Source: Mytilisepta virgata (taxonomy: Eukaryota > Mollusca > Bivalvia > Mytilida > Mytilidae). From it: DNA of 64,000 nt. The notes under the pieces were generated by a model. That model searched no databases. It saw only the letters and a program-made list of their open reading frames with translations, and was not told the DNA's origin. Within the stretch, counting starts at the first letter, position 1, and each line of letters opens with the position of its first letter. The stretch covers positions 54,812,230 to 54,876,229 of the forward strand of contig CM051516.1 of NCBI GenBank assembly GCA_028015205.1, read 5' to 3'. Shown here in pieces: positions 60,901-64,000 of the stretch. Both the position numbers and the translations under genes were made by a program.

Positions 60901-61347
60901 TGAAGATTGAAATTAAATGGAATAAGCTATCATTTCCATTTGCAAAAAAGTGAAGCTGACTACATGTATAATAGTTACCTGCCGAATATCTTCAAATGTT
61001 GTCATTGCTCGTTTGAATTCTACTACACAACTTTCACAAAATCTAAACGGCCTAGCCTTTTCAACAGAACACTGAATAAACTCTGCTGCATTCTTCCCAA
61101 ATTCTTTAAGAAAAGCTGTACATACATCATAAACTGGAACACTTCCGTTGCCTAAACTGCCACCTAATGGACTATTATCGATAAAATAACTTAATTTTGC
61201 TAAACTTTGTTTCATTTTGTAGTCTAAATTCTCATGTGGTTCTGAATGTGCAATACCAGAAGTGTGTGAAAATGATTTATGGCTTTCTGCTTTCGTATCT
61301 TTGGAAACTAAATATATAATTAAGGCGATAAGGTGCATTAGTGTCAT
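54904..61347 (-). CDS. OSTM1: OSTM1 (osteopetrosis-associated transmembrane protein 1), ClC-7 beta subunit, six exons
   Basis: Minus-strand exons 61347-60979, 60662-60548, 59243-59086, 57039-56923, 55802-55637 and 55019-54904. Phases fit at every join, giving 346 residues, close to the vertebrate length of about 334. The start is the ATG at 61347-61345 (A at -3), opening a signal peptide MTLMHLIALIIYLV. Recognisable OSTM1 blocks are CSVEKARPFRFCESC in exon 1, LLKADRIQ and NCDGC (exons 2/3 junction), and CDKCLGEY followed by CMDLVDM in exon 4. A single transmembrane helix lies at about 276-294 (exon 5), then a short cytosolic tail ending TTKETYS. The many lumenal Cys and N-glycosylation sequons agree with the family. 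OSTM1 stabilises the lysosomal Cl-/H+ exchanger ClC-7. The exon 3 acceptor at 59244 was chosen over the one at 59233 because only it keeps frame and restores the CxxC. Confidence 0.9.
59255..59670. repeat. 29-bp minisatellite next to OSTM1 exon 3
   Basis: About thirteen copies of a 29-bp unit (ACTACACTTTTATACTGCCA plus CTAAATATA), with an exact 29-bp spacing between the GCCAC blocks at 59461 and 59490. On the gene strand it lies in intron 2 and ends about 10-20 bp before the exon 3 acceptor at 59244. Confidence 0.9.
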
Positions 61348-61434
61348 TGTGTTTTGGACGTTTTCCTCCTTCGCAAAATGAAACCGGAAATAAGAAAGGT
61401 AGCTCGAAAATGAAAGTACACATGTGATTCCCAC

Positions 61435-62229
61435 GTGACATTAACTGCTCAACATTTAAAAAAATAATAATGTTTAGTATATTATAAGTTATCCTCAGCT
61501 ATAATTTTATCCACTGCTCCTAACATTTAATAATGCTTCCAGCATTTCTACCAATTTATGAAATTCAATTTATTTTTTTTGCGGGATTACAAGATGTCAG
61601 CGTCCATGAAAATGTTACAAACTTGTAGAAGTTGTTTAAAATGTTTTAATTCGACACAATGTGTATCAGAAAGGTCATTAGCTTTCTTGTAAAAATTAAT
61701 ACATTTGAGTGTCAAACCAAAATGTTCCTATACCTATGGAAAACTAATTAAAAAACCACTAATAGATTTTCCTTAACAATAAAATGTAAAATTGGCAAAT
61801 TCTATATTTATGTTTATATTGAGAGGCATATCATGTGACTGAAAATCTTAATCATGGTGATTTGCTTCTCTTGAATTGTACTTGAATTTAGAAAATACAT
61901 GCACTCTCCAAGATCAGAATCTGGGTCTATTTGCCATATTATACCTGTTTCCCTAGGTCCGTTAATTTTGTGTTGTTATTCTGTATCTGTATCCAATGAA
62001 TTTCTGCCAATATAGGCACACCTCCGGTTTTGGAGTAAAAAGAAAAGTAATTCCAACACCACTATAGACAATAAATTCCACCACCAGTATATTTACACTT
62101 CAGATAATAAGTACACAGTTCACGATTTCAAATAAGATACTAATTTATGTAAAAGGTAAGAAATGCCTCATAACTATTTAAATACACTTAGTTAGTCTAG
62201 ACGATCTGCAAACACTCAATACGACCTAT
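61435..62229. other. Upstream of OSTM1, no gene seen
   Basis: AT-rich DNA between the OSTM1 start and the 3' end of the retrotransposon remnant. It should contain the OSTM1 promoter, but no clear TATA box or initiator is visible. Confidence 0.45.
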
Positions 62230-64000
62230 TTATTTAACTTTAATGTTCATTTTCCTCCTACAACTTAACATGTCCGTTCTTGCAAGTAGTTCGTATCTCT
62301 TATTGTGTAAGTTATAAATAAGTTGTCTACATAGAGGTTCTACTTTACTGCTGATATCTATTTCTACTTTATCTCTTTTAGCATAGTGGAAAGGGTTTTA
62401 ATAAATAATTAGTTGCATAATGTTTAGCTGAGCATTAGTATTTTGCAATGCAGGAAGCTCACTAAATTTACATATAATATTTTTCAATATGGGTGTTCGG
62501 ATTTGGTCTAAAGTTTTACAACACAGTAGAAAGTGTGGTAAGGTTTCATCAGCCTGATTACACAGTTTGCATGTTGGATCTACGTTGTTTTGATTGTAAG
62601 CTCTATTTGTCTGTAGAATGTAAGTTCCAGTTGCAACCTTTAATCTGATTGGTATTCTGTTGATATCTCATTGGTTAGCACTGTTTGTAATGGCTAAGGG
62701 GTGAATTTTTCCCAATTTTATACGAGGATGATATATATTTCATACTGGAATAGTATTTTATTTCTTCATTTATACTTGTGGTCCAGTATTTATGTACAGC
62801 TGTTGTAATCATTTTCTTCCATTTACCTTTTGACATTTCATTATAGAGTAAAGTTAGTGGGTCTTGTAATTCATATTTGATACATATCTTTTTTATTTCA
62901 ATAAACCAACTGTTACTGTCAAGACTCTTAATCTGTAGTTGTCTTTCTGCCAGCCTCCACTCAGTTGAGCTTTTATTTGCTCTTGTTATATTACCAAACA
63001 TTGTTAGGATTTTAAGATGTATTTCTGCTTCAATAGGTAGTAATCCAGAAATTAGGTACACAGCAGGGTCAGCAACATTAATATTTAGTGAGAGTATTTG
63101 TTTCAATAGCTTTTTGTATTGGAGTTGTATATCATCCAGAATTTTGCCTTTTGGTATTACAATTTCGAGGCCGTAAGTCAGTATTGGTATGATGTAAGTT
63201 CTCAACGGTGCAATTGATGTCTCTGGATCAAGTCCATTCTCCCCGTGTAGACCAGTACCCATTAAACTGTAGATAGCTCTTCTTGTTTTTTTCATGTTCT
63301 CGTCAACAGTTGATTGTGCAGAATTATTTTGAGATCTTGTTATTCCAATATGTGTAGCTTTGTCCATAACTGGCATTATAGTATCATTCAATTTCAAAAA
63401 TCCTTTATTAGTTTCTATGGATTTGGCCTTACTTTTTACAGGTAAGATTACAGAAGGTTGTAGCTGGTATCCTTCACGCTTACTGAAATCTACGGCAATG
63501 TCTACCATCGTTTGCAAATCTAAAGGGTTACAGGCAATTAATGCAACATCGTCTGCGCAGGTTGGGGCGCAACAATTAATGTTACCAATTTTTCCACCTA
63601 ATCCATTGTCACATAGGAAATTCAGTAGAGGGTTTATATATAATTTATATAAGTCGGCACTAAGAGTTCCTCCTTGTCGAACACCTTGTTCAATTTTAAA
63701 GTTTTCTTCTGATAAGCAATTGTCCCATTTAACATGTGTTATTGCATTTTGGTAAAGGTTGTCTATCAAAAGTATTGATTGTTTTGAAAAGTCACATTGA
63801 TGAAGTCTTCTGATCAGGTTTGCATGAACCACAACATCAAAAGCTGATTTTGCATCTAATAGGCCAATATAAGTGGGACGTTTAAGATCTTTATTTTCTC
63901 TTACAAACTCTTCTACTATAAGTTCACAAAGTAATGGTGATGAGTTTTCTGTGAATCCTCTTTGTAAAGAATTTTGGTTTAAAGTTATTTTACAATTTTC
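62230..64000 (-). pseudogene. Non-LTR retrotransposon reverse transcriptase, decayed, runs off the right edge
   Basis: The minus-strand frame is open from the window edge (64000) to 62675. It shows reverse-transcriptase blocks in order: LLDAKSAFD (motif A), GVRQGGTLSADLY (motif B) and APTCADDVAL (motif C, Cys in place of the usual Tyr or Phe before ADD). Downstream the similarity goes on in another frame after a stop near 62675 and an in-frame TGA. It includes a Cys-rich end (PTCKLCNQADETLPHFLLCC) typical of the C-terminus of these elements. A further stop at 62398-62400 precedes the last stretch, ending at 62230. The initiator of the long frame is not in the window. The clade cannot be fixed by eye. 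Probably a dead copy. Confidence 0.85.

Noticed and set aside
60913..61434. Longer OSTM1 start at 61434
   Set aside because: The codon there is GTG; the ATG at 61347 has a good context and starts the signal peptide.
1..64000. Prokaryotic features such as CRISPR arrays, operons and insertion sequences
   Set aside because: Intron-split genes, SINEs and animal gene families show nuclear animal DNA; the tandem repeats have no CRISPR-like repeat and spacer plan.

Overview
The window is nuclear DNA of an invertebrate animal, most likely a bivalve and probably a mytilid mussel. It is AT-rich, its genes are split by long introns with GT-AG borders, and dispersed repeats fill most of the space. Among them are tandem-core elements flanked by GACG/ACGG-type microsatellite, an organisation described for bivalve pearl elements. 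It also carries tRNA-derived SINEs, non-LTR reverse-transcriptase remnants and bivalve-style single-exon beta-propeller genes. The species assignment is inference. All exon structures below were read by hand from splice sites and reading-frame phase.

Left part (1-24,000): a tandemly duplicated block. It carries two intronless minus-strand genes (3340-4656 and 15053-16411) for a lysine-rich N-terminus joined to an NHL/TRIM-type beta-propeller without RING, B-box or coiled coil. Flanking DNA is duplicated with them for about 5.5 kb, each copy has its own later insertions, and a third, partial block follows at 20,870-21,720. The rest is repeat, including a pearl-like inverted pair at 22,337-23,820.

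Middle (24,814-33,483): a five-exon plus-strand gene for a 926-residue type I membrane protein. It has a signal peptide, a novel N-glycosylation-rich ectodomain, a long series of EGF/laminin-like Cys repeats (MEGF/SREC style), one transmembrane helix and a short basic tail.

Centre-right (35,667-50,471): the most unusual locus. Two tandem, apparently undescribed genes encode small secreted Cys-rich proteins of 105 and 99 residues. Both have the same six-exon plan: a 73-nt signal-peptide exon, four tiny phase-1 exons each encoding one CxxxC unit, and a short basic terminal exon. Coding totals of about 300 nt are spread over 7-8 kb per gene. Introns hold an intact Tc1-like transposon with perfect terminal repeats (38,655-40,173), tRNA-derived SINEs, Tigger-like MITEs and several foldback elements. 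A TATA box with three 25-bp-spaced kappaB-like sites lies about 0.4 kb before the first gene.

Right part (54,904-64,000): a complete six-exon OSTM1 gene on the minus strand (the ClC-7 beta-subunit of lysosomes, 346 residues), with a 29-bp minisatellite next to exon 3. A decayed non-LTR retrotransposon on the minus strand then runs off the window edge.
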